Shown here piece by piece: positions 7,944 through 17,300 of a DNA stretch of 64,000 bases. Position 1 is the first letter of the stretch; every line of letters begins with the position of its first letter. The notes beneath the pieces are model-generated. The model was not told where the DNA came from, ran no database searches, and saw only the letters and a program-made list of their open reading frames with translations. A program made the translations under genes and the position numbers. The stretch covers positions 1 to 64,000 of the forward strand of contig WGMT01000079.1 in assembly GCA_016124945.1 (NCBI GenBank), in the 5' to 3' direction. The DNA is from a bacterium. GTDB taxonomy: Bacteria > Chloroflexota > Anaerolineae > Caldilineales > Caldilineaceae.

Positions 7944-10613
7944 TCAAGGTAGCTCTCTGGAAAGTTGGGGCAGAAAAATCTGTACAGCGGGCTGTGTCGG
8001 CGCCAACGGCGTCAACGACAGCAATGTCTCAGGACCGATCTCCACAACGTTTGAGTAGGCACGCTGCTCGTAATCGCTGCCATTGCGATCCTCGCCCTCG
8101 TCAAAAGGACGGACGCCATCAAAGGCGCGGGCATAGATGTATGCGTACTTTTGTGGCGCCAACTCGCCTCGTTGCGTCAGATCGATGGTCACCGTGTAGG
8201 GCGCTTGGGTGACAGTGGCCACAACCGTCCAGTTGAGCAGGAATTCGACACGTTGGACGCCGTTGTCATCGCTTACGTCGGCGGTGATGGTGGCCGTCGA
8301 ACCATTTTGCGTCACCTCGATCTCGATTTCCGGCGGGTAGTCGGCTTTTGTGGAGAAGGTGAAATCTGCCGCTGGGCTGCGGTTCTGTTGATCTTGCGCA
8401 CGATGGTTCAACAGCCCAGTGAATTCGATGGACGCCGGTAATGAAGCCATTGGGATTCGCAGCGCATCGGCTGCGGCGCTGAATTCCGCTGCATTTGTCA
8501 CAAGCTTCTCGGTGATCACCCCGCGGTTGCCTGCGGCATCCTGATCCTTGCGCACAAGGACATGATCGGCAGTGGGTGTTCCGTCGACGGTGTGATCGAT
8601 CACCTTCCACCAGGAATTGGGATTGGCCTGGTCACCGAAACGGAGCGGTTCGCCCACGTTTTCGAAGTGGTTGCCCATCTGCACAATATAGACGGCCGAG
8701 CAGTTGCCGGGAAAGACAGGGCGTTGCTTTAGATTGGCGGCGCCAGGGTGGAAGTCTTTGGTAGAGCAGCCCGATTCATCAACAGGTTTCTTGGCAAACT
8801 GAGTAATGCCGTAGTTCTTGAAATCGGCAAACCGATTCCGCACCAACCAGGTTGGCGGATTTGGATACTCAGGCGCGATGTATTCATGTAAGTAGTAGCC
8901 AATATCTGTTGACGAACCATCCGCCGTTGAGCCCGTGATTGTACTGTCCTGTAGAAAGGTGCCGACCGAAAGGGTGGAGACGCCGTATTCGCCGTTTTCC
9001 AGGAGTTCTGCATTGAAGTAGCGAAAGGGTGCACGATAAGCGCCCCAGTCGATACCCGAACTCCCATTGCGCCAGAGCTTGGTGCCCACCATGTCTCTTT
9101 CTTTACCTGTGTTCTGCCACGTAAAGATGCCATGATCTTCGAGGCTGTGGACTTCGTTGGCCACAAAGGTAAAGGGCAATCTGCCACCATCGTCCAGCGC
9201 ATTCCCGCTTTCAGGAAAGTTAAAACCGCTGGCATCGCCACTGCCGCGTCCTCCCGCCACAACATTGCCTAGATGCACTTCATTCACTGTGCCAGCGCCT
9301 GGCCAGAAGCTGGAAACACGACGATATTCACCGTGAACAGCGCTGTTGTTCCGATCCTCAAAGTGTTTGGTGAGTGTGTCTATTGCAATATTGTGGACAA
9401 ATACATGATCGCGGTTAACGCCTTCGTCGTCCTGCTCGACAAAGTAGGCCGTCGACGACGAACCGTAGCAGACGTTGTCTTCGATCAGGACGCCGTGCGA
9501 AATATGCAGATTGACACAGCGGAATCCATTTTCCCAGCCTGAAGTGCCACGCACCACCATGCCATAGGACGTCTCTTCCATCATGTGATGGTGGATGGGA
9601 TAGCGTCCTAATTTGCCATAATGCCCCATGCGGTAGAACTCAACATACGCAAGATTACCCTGCGCACCCTTCATGTACATGGTGTGGGCAAAGGCGCGCT
9701 CGCGCACATCGTCGTAGGCGGCTTCATCTTTCCCCGTGATCTCGGTGAGCACACGGACGTTGCGGGTTAGCAACGCCACTTCGCCCTGAAAAGGCGATGT
9801 ACCGCTGTGCTCAAAAGCCAGTGGACTCTCCAACTCGATGATGGTTCGACCGTCCTCTGCCGGTGACAGCGCCGCAATCACATGGATCTCATGCTCGGTG
9901 TGCCGGCGGCGCATCTCCCGCTGATCACTCTCACGGATGTAGAATTCAATTGGATTCCGTGTCGAGGTGACAACCACCAAACCACCGACATACCAGTCGC
10001 TGACGTTGTTCTCAACCACAACCGTCCTTGCACCCACCACACCGTCCTGTGCCAACTTGCTCCACGTTCGCAGCAATGGCGCACCGTGTACGTCCCAGCG
10101 CCCTCCCGACATTACCCACAACCCAATGTCCGGCGAGTGAAAGTGTTGCCCACCGTGGTATGCATCTGCCTGTGCCTGGGTCAGCACAAAGCGGAGCTCC
10201 GCATTGACACCCACAGGGATGTGATCCCCAGCCGTGCCCATGTTCAGAAAGCCCCCATCGGAGACCATGATGTGGTCGTTGACGTACAGTTGCGTATCAA
10301 CATCCCGGTCAAAATAGAGGGTGCCTTCAACCATAATTTCGCCCAGCACCGCCTGTGATCGTACATCGTAGATCACATTGTGTCCTTTGGCGACGGTGAC
10401 AGATTCACCTGCCTGTGGGACACGTCCCGTACTCCATACCTGTGGATCAGACCAGCGCCCCGATCCCGTGGATTGAACAACGTTGGCCTGCAAAGTCCCC
10501 GATGCCAGCAAAATCCCCAACGCCGACAAAGTCAACACAAGCGCACCGACAATTCCCAAAGAATACCGACGCGCATATTTGATCGGCATCCAAGCCGCGC
10601 GAAATTGAAACAT
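7944..10613 (-). CDS. Secreted G8-domain right-handed beta-helix protein
   Basis: An 889-residue exported protein. A hydrophobic segment at about residues 20-42 is a signal peptide or anchor. Residues about 48-170 match the G8 domain (eight conserved glycines; note KGHNVIYD and VEGTLYFDRD) known from the CEMIP/TMEM2 hyaluronan-related proteins and PKHD1. A long beta-helix region follows (to about 700), with histidine-rich segments such as YPIHHHMMEE. An Ig-like domain at about 745-850 (SDDNGVQRVEFLLNWTVVATV) precedes a C-terminal VQIFLPQL tag. Polysaccharide binding or cleavage at the cell surface is plausible from the G8 and beta-helix architecture but is inference. It is monocistronic, with its own terminator, and is not obviously part of the lasso operon. 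Confidence 0.8.
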   Translation of the reverse strand: MFQFRAAWMPIKYARRYSLGIVGALVLTLSALGILLASGTLQANVVQSTGSGRWSDPQVWSTGRVPQAGESVTVAKGHNVIYDVRSQAVLGEIMVEGTLYFDRDVDTQLYVNDHIMVSDGGFLNMGTAGDHIPVGVNAELRFVLTQAQADAYHGGQHFHSPDIGLWVMSGGRWDVHGAPLLRTWSKLAQDGVVGARTVVVENNVSDWYVGGLVVVTSTRNPIEFYIRESDQREMRRRHTEHEIHVIAALSPAEDGRTIIELESPLAFEHSGTSPFQGEVALLTRNVRVLTEITGKDEAAYDDVRERAFAHTMYMKGAQGNLAYVEFYRMGHYGKLGRYPIHHHMMEETSYGMVVRGTSGWENGFRCVNLHISHGVLIEDNVCYGSSSTAYFVEQDDEGVNRDHVFVHNIAIDTLTKHFEDRNNSAVHGEYRRVSSFWPGAGTVNEVHLGNVVAGGRGSGDASGFNFPESGNALDDGGRLPFTFVANEVHSLEDHGIFTWQNTGKERDMVGTKLWRNGSSGIDWGAYRAPFRYFNAELLENGEYGVSTLSVGTFLQDSTITGSTADGSSTDIGYYLHEYIAPEYPNPPTWLVRNRFADFKNYGITQFAKKPVDESGCSTKDFHPGAANLKQRPVFPGNCSAVYIVQMGNHFENVGEPLRFGDQANPNSWWKVIDHTVDGTPTADHVLVRKDQDAAGNRGVITEKLVTNAAEFSAAADALRIPMASLPASIEFTGLLNHRAQDQQNRSPAADFTFSTKADYPPEIEIEVTQNGSTATITADVSDDNGVQRVEFLLNWTVVATVTQAPYTVTIDLTQRGELAPQKYAYIYARAFDGVRPFDEGEDRNGSDYEQRAYSNVVEIGPETLLSLTPLAPTQPAVQIFLPQLSRELP

Positions 10614-10639
10614 ATTCCCCCCTACTGTGTTTGCATAAA

Positions 10640-10733
10640 GACGACGACAGACGACAGACGACGGACGACGGACGACAGACGACGGAAGCGACTACGTTTA
10701 CTACCTGCTACCTGCTACCTGCTACCTGCTACC
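10640..10733. repeat. Two short heptamer arrays in the 10614-11079 spacer
   Basis: Bases 10640-10685 are repeats of GACGACA/GACGACG, and 10701-10733 are four to five copies of CTACCTG. Neither is in a credible gene. The rest of the 466-base gap is AT-rich and ends with the 81-bp palindromic element. It separates the divergent G8 gene and glycan locus and so must contain both promoters, which I could not pinpoint. Confidence 0.8.
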
Positions 10734-10974
10734 AACCACACCATAAACCTTTACTTACCCAAAAGAGAACAATTAAACAACGGAGAATACATCAAAACCC
10801 ACGCCATACCTACGAACTTTATGCAATCTGTGCTACACAAACGTATCGATTTCACCACGGAATCAGCAAAGAAAGTCGTGACAGAACCATGACAATACGC
10901 ACGTATCATTCACAATGCTTTCAACTAGACTTTGCCTAGCAATGGCCGTAGAAGAGTTGAAATTCACATAGCTT

Positions 10975-11055
10975 CTATCCTGAAATTCACAGCAGCCCGG
11001 CGAATCATGCCAATGTAGAGCAGACGTCATGCTGCGCACTGTAATTTCAGGATAG
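10975..11055. repeat. 81-bp inverted-terminal element, copy 1
   Basis: An 81-base element beginning CTATCCTGAAATT and ending with its exact reverse complement, AATTTCAGGATAG. A second copy of exactly 81 bases is at 30571-30651 in opposite orientation; I count 9 differences between them. This copy ends 24 bases before the start of the first gene of the glycan locus. It could be a MITE-like non-autonomous element or an RNA hairpin. Confidence 0.85.
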
Positions 11056-11079
11056 AGTAATAATTTGATAAGGAACAGC

Positions 11080-12573
11080 ATGGTGGCGAAACACATCCAA
11101 GAACTTATAGCGAAGTTCCATACACGTAAAGCAACTGTTGCCGTGATTGGCTTGGGGTATGTCGGGCTACCATTGGCCGTTTCTTTTGCACAGGCAGGTC
11201 ATCGTGTCGTCGGCATTGATGTAGACGGCCGCAAAGTAGATGCCATCAACCGGGGCGAATCCTATATCGAAGATATAGCAGATTCACTCCTACAGTCTCT
11301 CGTGGCGACGGAGGACGCACAGGCGCTCTTTCACAAAGGCGTGGCGGAACATACGCCTGTCTCCTCCAGCCACGAAAATAATCTGGGGGGCGCAGGCACA
11401 CTCTGCGCGACGACAGATTTCTCTGTACTCACCCAATGTGATGCCGTTTCCATCTGCGTCCCCACGCCGTTGCGTAAGACCGGCGACCCGGACATCTCTT
11501 ACATCGTCAGTGCGGCAAGCGAAATTTCTCGCTATCTCCACCCTGGCATGCTCATCGTATTAGAGAGCACAACCTACCCCGGCACCACCACCGAAGTCGT
11601 GTTGCCGGTGCTTCAAAAGCGCGTGGAGTTTGATGGAGAGGGTTTGCATCCTTCGCACACAGCACCTGCAACAGATGAGCAACTTGCAGTCGGCGAGGAT
11701 TTTTTCTTGGCGTTCTCACCTGAGCGCGTCGATCCCGGTCGAAAAGATTGGACCACAACCAACACGCCAAAGGTGATGGGTGGGGTGACGCCTGCCTGTC
11801 TACAGTTGGGCATAGCCCTTTACGAAACAGCCATCGACACCATTGTGTCTGTTTCGTCCACCGAGGCCGCCGAGATGGTGAAGTTGCTCGAAAACACCTT
11901 CCGCGCCGTCAACATCGGATTGGTCAACGAAGTGCTGCTCATGTGCGACAAGCTGGGGTTGGATGCGTGGGAGGTGATCGAAGCGGCGGCCACCAAGCCC
12001 TTTGGCTTTATGAAATTCACACCGGGCCCCGGTTTGGGCGGGCACTGTATCCCGATTGATCCGCACTACCTCGCCTGGAAGCTGCGCACCCTCAACTACA
12101 ATGCGCGCTTCATCGATCTGGCCAGTGAGATCAACACATCGATGCCGCGCTACTGGGTGCAACGTGTACAAGATGAACTGAACCGAGCAGGCAAGGCTGT
12201 CAACGGCAGTGGGGTGTTGGTGCTGGGCGTGGCCTACAAAAAAGACGTGGGGGATCTACGCGAATCGCCAGCATTGGACATTCTGCACCTGCTTGCCGAA
12301 AAAGGGGCGCAGATTTCATACCACGATCCATATGTACCGGCCTTCCGCGCCGACGGGCTGGAGATGGTCTGTGTGCCGAAGCTTGAGGAGGCGGTTCGCC
12401 ATGCAGATTGTGTGATGATCGTCACCGATCACTCAGACTATGATTGGCCGGAGATCGCCCAAAGCGCAAAACTGATTGTCGACACCCGGCATGCCGTAGC
12501 AACAAATCAGCTACCACAGTTGCCGGCAACCGAAAACGGTTCTTTGCCGGTAATGGTTCGCAACAACGGTTAA
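11080..12573 (+). CDS. Nucleotide-sugar 6-dehydrogenase (UDP-GlcNAc/UDP-Glc dehydrogenase family)
   Basis: A 497-residue NAD-dependent four-electron dehydrogenase. It shows the Rossmann motif VIGLGYVGLPLA, the ESTTYPGTT strand and the active-site segment GPGLGGHCIPIDP with the catalytic Cys. The GGHCIPIDP form is typical of WbpA/WecC-type enzymes that oxidise UDP-GlcNAc or UDP-ManNAc, rather than of UDP-glucose dehydrogenases. It would supply a UDP-uronic acid for the glycan made by the genes downstream. The ATG at 11080 has AAGGA seven bases upstream; a TTG start 15 bases earlier is less likely. It starts the plus-strand locus and lies 14 bases before an SDR epimerase. The precise substrate cannot be read from sequence. 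Confidence 0.85.
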   Translation: MVAKHIQELIAKFHTRKATVAVIGLGYVGLPLAVSFAQAGHRVVGIDVDGRKVDAINRGESYIEDIADSLLQSLVATEDAQALFHKGVAEHTPVSSSHENNLGGAGTLCATTDFSVLTQCDAVSICVPTPLRKTGDPDISYIVSAASEISRYLHPGMLIVLESTTYPGTTTEVVLPVLQKRVEFDGEGLHPSHTAPATDEQLAVGEDFFLAFSPERVDPGRKDWTTTNTPKVMGGVTPACLQLGIALYETAIDTIVSVSSTEAAEMVKLLENTFRAVNIGLVNEVLLMCDKLGLDAWEVIEAAATKPFGFMKFTPGPGLGGHCIPIDPHYLAWKLRTLNYNARFIDLASEINTSMPRYWVQRVQDELNRAGKAVNGSGVLVLGVAYKKDVGDLRESPALDILHLLAEKGAQISYHDPYVPAFRADGLEMVCVPKLEEAVRHADCVMIVTDHSDYDWPEIAQSAKLIVDTRHAVATNQLPQLPATENGSLPVMVRNNG

Positions 12574-12587
12574 GGATAGATTTTACT

Positions 12588-13577
12588 ATGGCAACTTACC
12601 TCGTTACCGGTGTCGCCGGTTTTGTCGGTTCACATGTCACCCAATCGCTCCTGGCAGACGGTCATCACGTCATTGGGATAGACAACCTCAATGATGCGTA
12701 CGACGTGCGCTTAAAGGATTGGCGTCTATCGCAGTTCGCCAACCACGAAGCGTTTGACTTTCACCACATTGACATAGGTGACCGACTGGCACTGGATGTT
12801 GTCTTCAATGAGGCGGCCAAAGCAGACAGACTGCCTGAAGGCATCATCAACCTGGCCGCCCGCGCCGGTGTGCCGCAGTCGGTGGCCAATCCGTGGATCT
12901 ACTTTGCCACCAACACCACGGGCACACTCAACCTATTGGATCTCTGTAAAGAGTATGGCGTTTCCAAATTCGTGTTGGCCTCCACTTCAAGCCTGTACGG
13001 CAAAGGCAACCCAATGCCCTACAGCGAAGAAGCCAACACAGACCTGGCACTTTCACCTTATTCTGCGTCCAAAAAGGCCGCCGAAACGCTTTGCTACACC
13101 TATCACCACCTGTACAACATCGACGTGACCATCTTCCGCTACTTCACCGTCTTTGGCCCGGCAGGGCGACCGGAGATGAGTCTCTTCCGCTTTGTACAGT
13201 GGATCAACGAAGGCAGGCCGCTCCTCGTCTACGGCGATGGACAGCAATCACGCGACTTTACCTACATCGACGACATCGCCCGTGGCACGATTGCCGGTTT
13301 GAAGCGGGTGGGCTACGAAATCGTGAACCTGGGATCCGACAAACCCATCGTCTTGATGGACGCCATCCACATGATCGAGGAACTCACCGGCAAACAGGCG
13401 AAGATCCAACACGCCGAGACCCAGTCTACCGACGTGAGAGCATCCTGGGCCAACATCGAAAAGGCAAACCGGCTTTTGGGATGGCAACCACAGATGCCCT
13501 TTATCGAAGGTGTTGAGCGGCTCGTTGATTGGTACGCCACCAATCGGTCGTGGGCGAGTCAACTGGTAACAGTTTAG
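12588..13577 (+). CDS. NAD-dependent sugar epimerase (UDP-uronate/UDP-GlcNAc 4-epimerase type)
   Basis: A 329-residue extended SDR enzyme. It has the NAD motif TGVAGFVGSH, the catalytic Ser region ASTSSLYG and YSASK (Tyr/Lys pair). FGPAGRPEMS and DFTYIDDI are typical of UDP-glucuronate 4-epimerases and related enzymes. It would act on the product of the upstream dehydrogenase. The chosen ATG is 14 bases after the dehydrogenase stop with AAGGA upstream; a longer open frame overlaps the previous gene and is not needed. The pairing strongly suggests a uronic acid or amino-uronic acid in the glycan. Confidence 0.85.
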   Translation: MATYLVTGVAGFVGSHVTQSLLADGHHVIGIDNLNDAYDVRLKDWRLSQFANHEAFDFHHIDIGDRLALDVVFNEAAKADRLPEGIINLAARAGVPQSVANPWIYFATNTTGTLNLLDLCKEYGVSKFVLASTSSLYGKGNPMPYSEEANTDLALSPYSASKKAAETLCYTYHHLYNIDVTIFRYFTVFGPAGRPEMSLFRFVQWINEGRPLLVYGDGQQSRDFTYIDDIARGTIAGLKRVGYEIVNLGSDKPIVLMDAIHMIEELTGKQAKIQHAETQSTDVRASWANIEKANRLLGWQPQMPFIEGVERLVDWYATNRSWASQLVTV

Positions 13578-13664
13578 CCTCTTGCAGCAGGCCAACAGTA
13601 GCATTCAGTTGCACAGCACATATCCCCCCCAATGGGACGTTCTATGGGCAGGCACGGTTAAGAG

Positions 13665-15557
13665 ATGAATCGCGACAGCATTATATCCATCGTTGCAATG
13701 ATGGTAATCGTAACCGGCATCGCGGCGATTATCTTCCTTACCCTCAACCCGCCCCAAACGACGGCATTGCCGCCGGCTTCCGGTGTACAAGAGATCCCGT
13801 CATCGGCGATCAACATTGCGCTGCCCACACAGATTGTTCTGCCCACTATTGTTTTACCCACAGTTGCTCCGGCAATACCAGAATCCGCCCAAAGCCTCAC
13901 CGCCGACAGTACCCCGGTTCCTACAGAAGCGCAGAACGCCGAAGCAGCCGTGCGCAACGCGCTGGCCACAACAATTGCAGAACGTCAGGCCGGTGGATCA
14001 ACTGCGGCAGAGCCAACTGTGCTCATGACACCCCAGCCCCTGCCCGACGTGCCCATGCCTGCCGGTGCCACACTCTACGAACTGAGACCCACCTCGCCCG
14101 ATTTGGTGGGCTGGGCGCGCCAGGACAACGACAACGGCAATGAGTTCGGCGATTTCAATATCTTTGCCGGCACCTATCAAGGACAGAGACACGTCGGCGC
14201 CGTACAATTTGATCTCTCGGCAATCCCCATCGGTTCACCCATCGTCCACGCAGACATTACCTTCACCGGGATCAACGACCAGTGGCTTGGTTCTGATGGA
14301 AACTGGACGATTTCAGTGCTCGAACCGTGGATGGACAGCAACTGGATCACACGGAGCTTCCACTGGTTGACCCGGGCCGAAAGTGAATCTGCTGCGCTGA
14401 CGCCCGCTTTGAGCGCCGCAGAATTGGCAGTGGGCAAGGCCAATACGGTACTCATCCCATCGCAGATGATTCCGTTGCTGCAAGATCGCCTCTTTACCGG
14501 CAAAGTCTCGTTTCGTGTCACCGGCCCAACCGGCGACGCCGACAACCTGTTCGGCTGGAGCAGCGGCGCACGGGGGCCTGCCCCAATCTTGCGCATTGTG
14601 GCCGGAGAAGCACCCAGCGTGCCGCCGCCCACACCAACACCCAACTATGTGATTGTGACCCCGGTGGATGTTGTGGCATTGGCCGCCGAACGCATGACAG
14701 CCATCGCACAGGCGCCACAGCAGGTAGCACAGGCCGGCGCCGCGACGCCTACGCACACACCATTGCCGCCCAACTGGGTGACGCCCATCATCGTTGTACC
14801 AACGGCCGTCCCTGAAAACCAGGCAACCGCGGTCTGGCTAATTGAAGTGGCCGCGGCACAGGAGATTGTCTACGGCACACCCACGGCGACGCCGCCCAAT
14901 GTGTGGACAGCAACCCCCACACCCACCGCCACGGCAACACCGTTGTTTATTCCTCAAAATGAATGGACGCCGACGCCTACGATGACGCCGACACCCGGCG
15001 CCATCCCAGATTTCCTGCGCGGCAAGATCTTCTTCTATTCCAGTCGCACCGGCTCCAGTCGCCTGATGTTTATGAACCCGGACGGCAGCGATGTCTCACT
15101 CTGGCAGGGGGACGATTGGGTCTACCGCACCGCGAAAGAACGTGAAATTCAGTCTCCCGACGGCTCACGTTGGGTGGCGGTTCAACGTGAGCAAGTCACC
15201 ATCGATCAGATATTTGTCCTGAGCAGCGACGGCAGGCAGCAGCTCACCCACTTCAACGACGTGAGCTATGATCCTGTGTGGTCGCCGGTAGAAGACAGAA
15301 TCCTCTTCGTCTCGCCGCAGTCGGGCAACGACGAGATTTACAGCGTCTGGTTCAACGGCGACGATCTCAAACAATTGACGAACAACGAATGGCAGTGGGA
15401 CAAACACCCAAGTTGGTCGCCGGACGGCCGCGAGATTGTCTTCTTCTCGAACCGCACAGGCCAGAGTAAGCTATACATTATGTCTGCCGACGGATCGAAT
15501 GTGCGCCAGGTAAGCTTTGGCGAAGGCGAAGACCTATATCCAGTCTGGATCAAGTGA
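13665..15557 (+). CDS. Membrane-anchored DNRLRE-domain / TolB-like beta-propeller protein
   Basis: A 630-residue protein. Residues 8-27 form a membrane segment with the rest outside. Residues about 125-300 resemble the DNRLRE surface-protein domain (HVGAVQFDLSAI, SFRVTG). Several Thr-Pro linkers (PTPTPNY, PTPTATATP) lead to a C-terminal WD40/TolB-like propeller of at least four blades with repeated NPDGSDV, SPDGREIVFFS and SADGSN motifs. The stop is one base before the BY-kinase ATG, so the two are coupled. A cell-surface glycan-binding or scaffold role is possible; no enzymatic residues are recognisable. Confidence 0.7.
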   Translation: MNRDSIISIVAMMVIVTGIAAIIFLTLNPPQTTALPPASGVQEIPSSAINIALPTQIVLPTIVLPTVAPAIPESAQSLTADSTPVPTEAQNAEAAVRNALATTIAERQAGGSTAAEPTVLMTPQPLPDVPMPAGATLYELRPTSPDLVGWARQDNDNGNEFGDFNIFAGTYQGQRHVGAVQFDLSAIPIGSPIVHADITFTGINDQWLGSDGNWTISVLEPWMDSNWITRSFHWLTRAESESAALTPALSAAELAVGKANTVLIPSQMIPLLQDRLFTGKVSFRVTGPTGDADNLFGWSSGARGPAPILRIVAGEAPSVPPPTPTPNYVIVTPVDVVALAAERMTAIAQAPQQVAQAGAATPTHTPLPPNWVTPIIVVPTAVPENQATAVWLIEVAAAQEIVYGTPTATPPNVWTATPTPTATATPLFIPQNEWTPTPTMTPTPGAIPDFLRGKIFFYSSRTGSSRLMFMNPDGSDVSLWQGDDWVYRTAKEREIQSPDGSRWVAVQREQVTIDQIFVLSSDGRQQLTHFNDVSYDPVWSPVEDRILFVSPQSGNDEIYSVWFNGDDLKQLTNNEWQWDKHPSWSPDGREIVFFSNRTGQSKLYIMSADGSNVRQVSFGEGEDLYPVWIK

Positions 15558-15558
15558 T

Positions 15559-17295
15559 ATGGAATTAAACGAGTATTTACGCATTCTACAAAAACGTATC
15601 TGGCTGATCCTGGCCCTGGTGGTGCTAGCTGTGCTGGCTGCGCTCTTGTATCTGCGCCAGCAGACGCCGCTCTACCGTACCACGGCGACATTGGCTTTGA
15701 ACCCAAGTGTGCCCAGCGCGCTGCTGCCGGGGGCTGTGCCACAAAGTGGTGACGCCCTGGTAAGTAGCTACGTGGAATTTATGGGCACGCAAGCATTTGC
15801 GAATCTGGTGGTTGCCCAGATGAACGGTACTGTGACTCCGCAGACAGTAGTGGCTTCAATATCGCCGCGCCCGGTGCGCGGCACACCATTCTTTCGTGTG
15901 ACGGCGACGCACCCTGATCCGGTGGTGGCGCAAACGATGGCGAACACAGCAGCCGCACTGCTGGCAACCAGCCGCCAGAACCAAGATGAAGCGGAAGCGC
16001 AGCGTGCACTTGAGCGCCAACGGCTCACCGAAATGCAGGCACTGCTTGAAGAAGAACTTGAAAGCACCGATGGCCGCGTTTCAGAAATCGAAAGCCAGAT
16101 TCTGACCCTGCAACAGGGGTTGCGTACACAAGACACAGATCGCCAGATTGCCGATCTACGGTCGGAACAGTTTAGCCTGCGCTCAGCCCGTGTTGAGATC
16201 CTTACCCGGCTCTCAGACATTCAAACGGCGCTCAGTCGACTCTCTCCTCAAGCGGCGGGCAACAATCAAACCGCGCCGGCCGAATTTATTGATGTTGCCC
16301 CGGTGCCCATGACACCCCTCCCCCAGAACACATTGCGCATCCTGGTGGCGGCGATTGTGGGCGCGTTGGCACTGGGCGTAACGCTGGCGTGGTTGTGGGA
16401 TTATCTGGATCAGTCGATGAAGACACCCGAATCGGTGATTGAGGCATACAAGATGCCGATTCAGGCAGCCATCGGCGTCATCAATGACGGTTCAGCCAAA
16501 GAAGGCGCGCCCCTTGTCGTCTTCGACCAGCCCCATACGCCGACGGCGGAGGCATTTCGCTCGTTGCGCACAAGTATTCAAATCGCCGATACGAAGAGGC
16601 CGATTCGCTCCCTGCTCGTGTCAAGTGCCTCCCCGGGCGAAGGCAAAACCTTTGTCTCGTCTAATTTGGCGGCGAGTTTTGCGCTGGCAGGCCGTCATGT
16701 GATTCTGGTGGACGCTGATCTACGCAACCCTCAGATTCACCGTGTTTTCGGCCTGCCCCTTAGCCCTGGGTTTAGCGACCTCATCGTCGACATCCATGCG
16801 CCGGCAAGCCAATACCTGCAACAGACAGAGATCCCGACGTTGCAGATCCTCACCTGCGGCACTCGTCCTAGCAACCCTGCGGAGCTGTTAAGTTCGCTGC
16901 GCACAGGCGAGATCCTCAATCAACTGGTGCAACAGTCGCACCTGGTTATTTTTGACACTGCGCCTGTTGCCACCGTCACCGATGCGCAACTCCTGGCGGT
17001 GAGTGTGGACGCGGCGATTCAGGTGGTGCGAGCAGGCAAAACCCGTGCGGATCTCATGCGACGAGCAAAGGAACTGCTGGAACAGACGCAGGTACGCTTG
17101 TTGGGGCCTGTGCTCAACGGGGTAGAGTTGGTGAATTTAGGCTACTACTCGTACTCGTACCCTGTACGCAACCCAGATGGATCTGCGGTGAAAGACGCCA
17201 AAAAGGTGAAGACTCACAGAGCAACGCAGTACACGAATGGCAGCCACAAGCAGACCGACCAAACGCAAATCGACCCTGTCAAAGCGAAGGGCTGA
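15559..17295 (+). CDS. Polysaccharide co-polymerase / bacterial tyrosine kinase (Wzz-BY-kinase)
   Basis: A 578-residue fused chain-length regulator and kinase. An N-terminal Wzz domain has a membrane helix at about residues 15-37, a coiled-coil periplasmic part follows, and a second helix lies near residues 255-280. The cytoplasmic kinase has Walker A SPGEGKT near 358-363, Walker A' VILVDADLRNP and Walker B VIFDTAP. The C-terminal cluster GYYSYSYPV could be the autophosphorylated tyrosines. Such proteins set polymer length in Wzy-dependent capsule and exopolysaccharide systems. The start used is the ATG one base after the preceding stop; the longer open frame overlaps the upstream gene. Confidence 0.9.
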   Translation: MELNEYLRILQKRIWLILALVVLAVLAALLYLRQQTPLYRTTATLALNPSVPSALLPGAVPQSGDALVSSYVEFMGTQAFANLVVAQMNGTVTPQTVVASISPRPVRGTPFFRVTATHPDPVVAQTMANTAAALLATSRQNQDEAEAQRALERQRLTEMQALLEEELESTDGRVSEIESQILTLQQGLRTQDTDRQIADLRSEQFSLRSARVEILTRLSDIQTALSRLSPQAAGNNQTAPAEFIDVAPVPMTPLPQNTLRILVAAIVGALALGVTLAWLWDYLDQSMKTPESVIEAYKMPIQAAIGVINDGSAKEGAPLVVFDQPHTPTAEAFRSLRTSIQIADTKRPIRSLLVSSASPGEGKTFVSSNLAASFALAGRHVILVDADLRNPQIHRVFGLPLSPGFSDLIVDIHAPASQYLQQTEIPTLQILTCGTRPSNPAELLSSLRTGEILNQLVQQSHLVIFDTAPVATVTDAQLLAVSVDAAIQVVRAGKTRADLMRRAKELLEQTQVRLLGPVLNGVELVNLGYYSYSYPVRNPDGSAVKDAKKVKTHRATQYTNGSHKQTDQTQIDPVKAKG

Positions 17296-17300
17296 TCACG

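Noticed and set aside
10380-10892. 170-residue plus-strand frame into the spacer
   Set aside because: It begins antisense to the G8 gene and reads through the heptamer arrays; no ribosome-binding site or domain.
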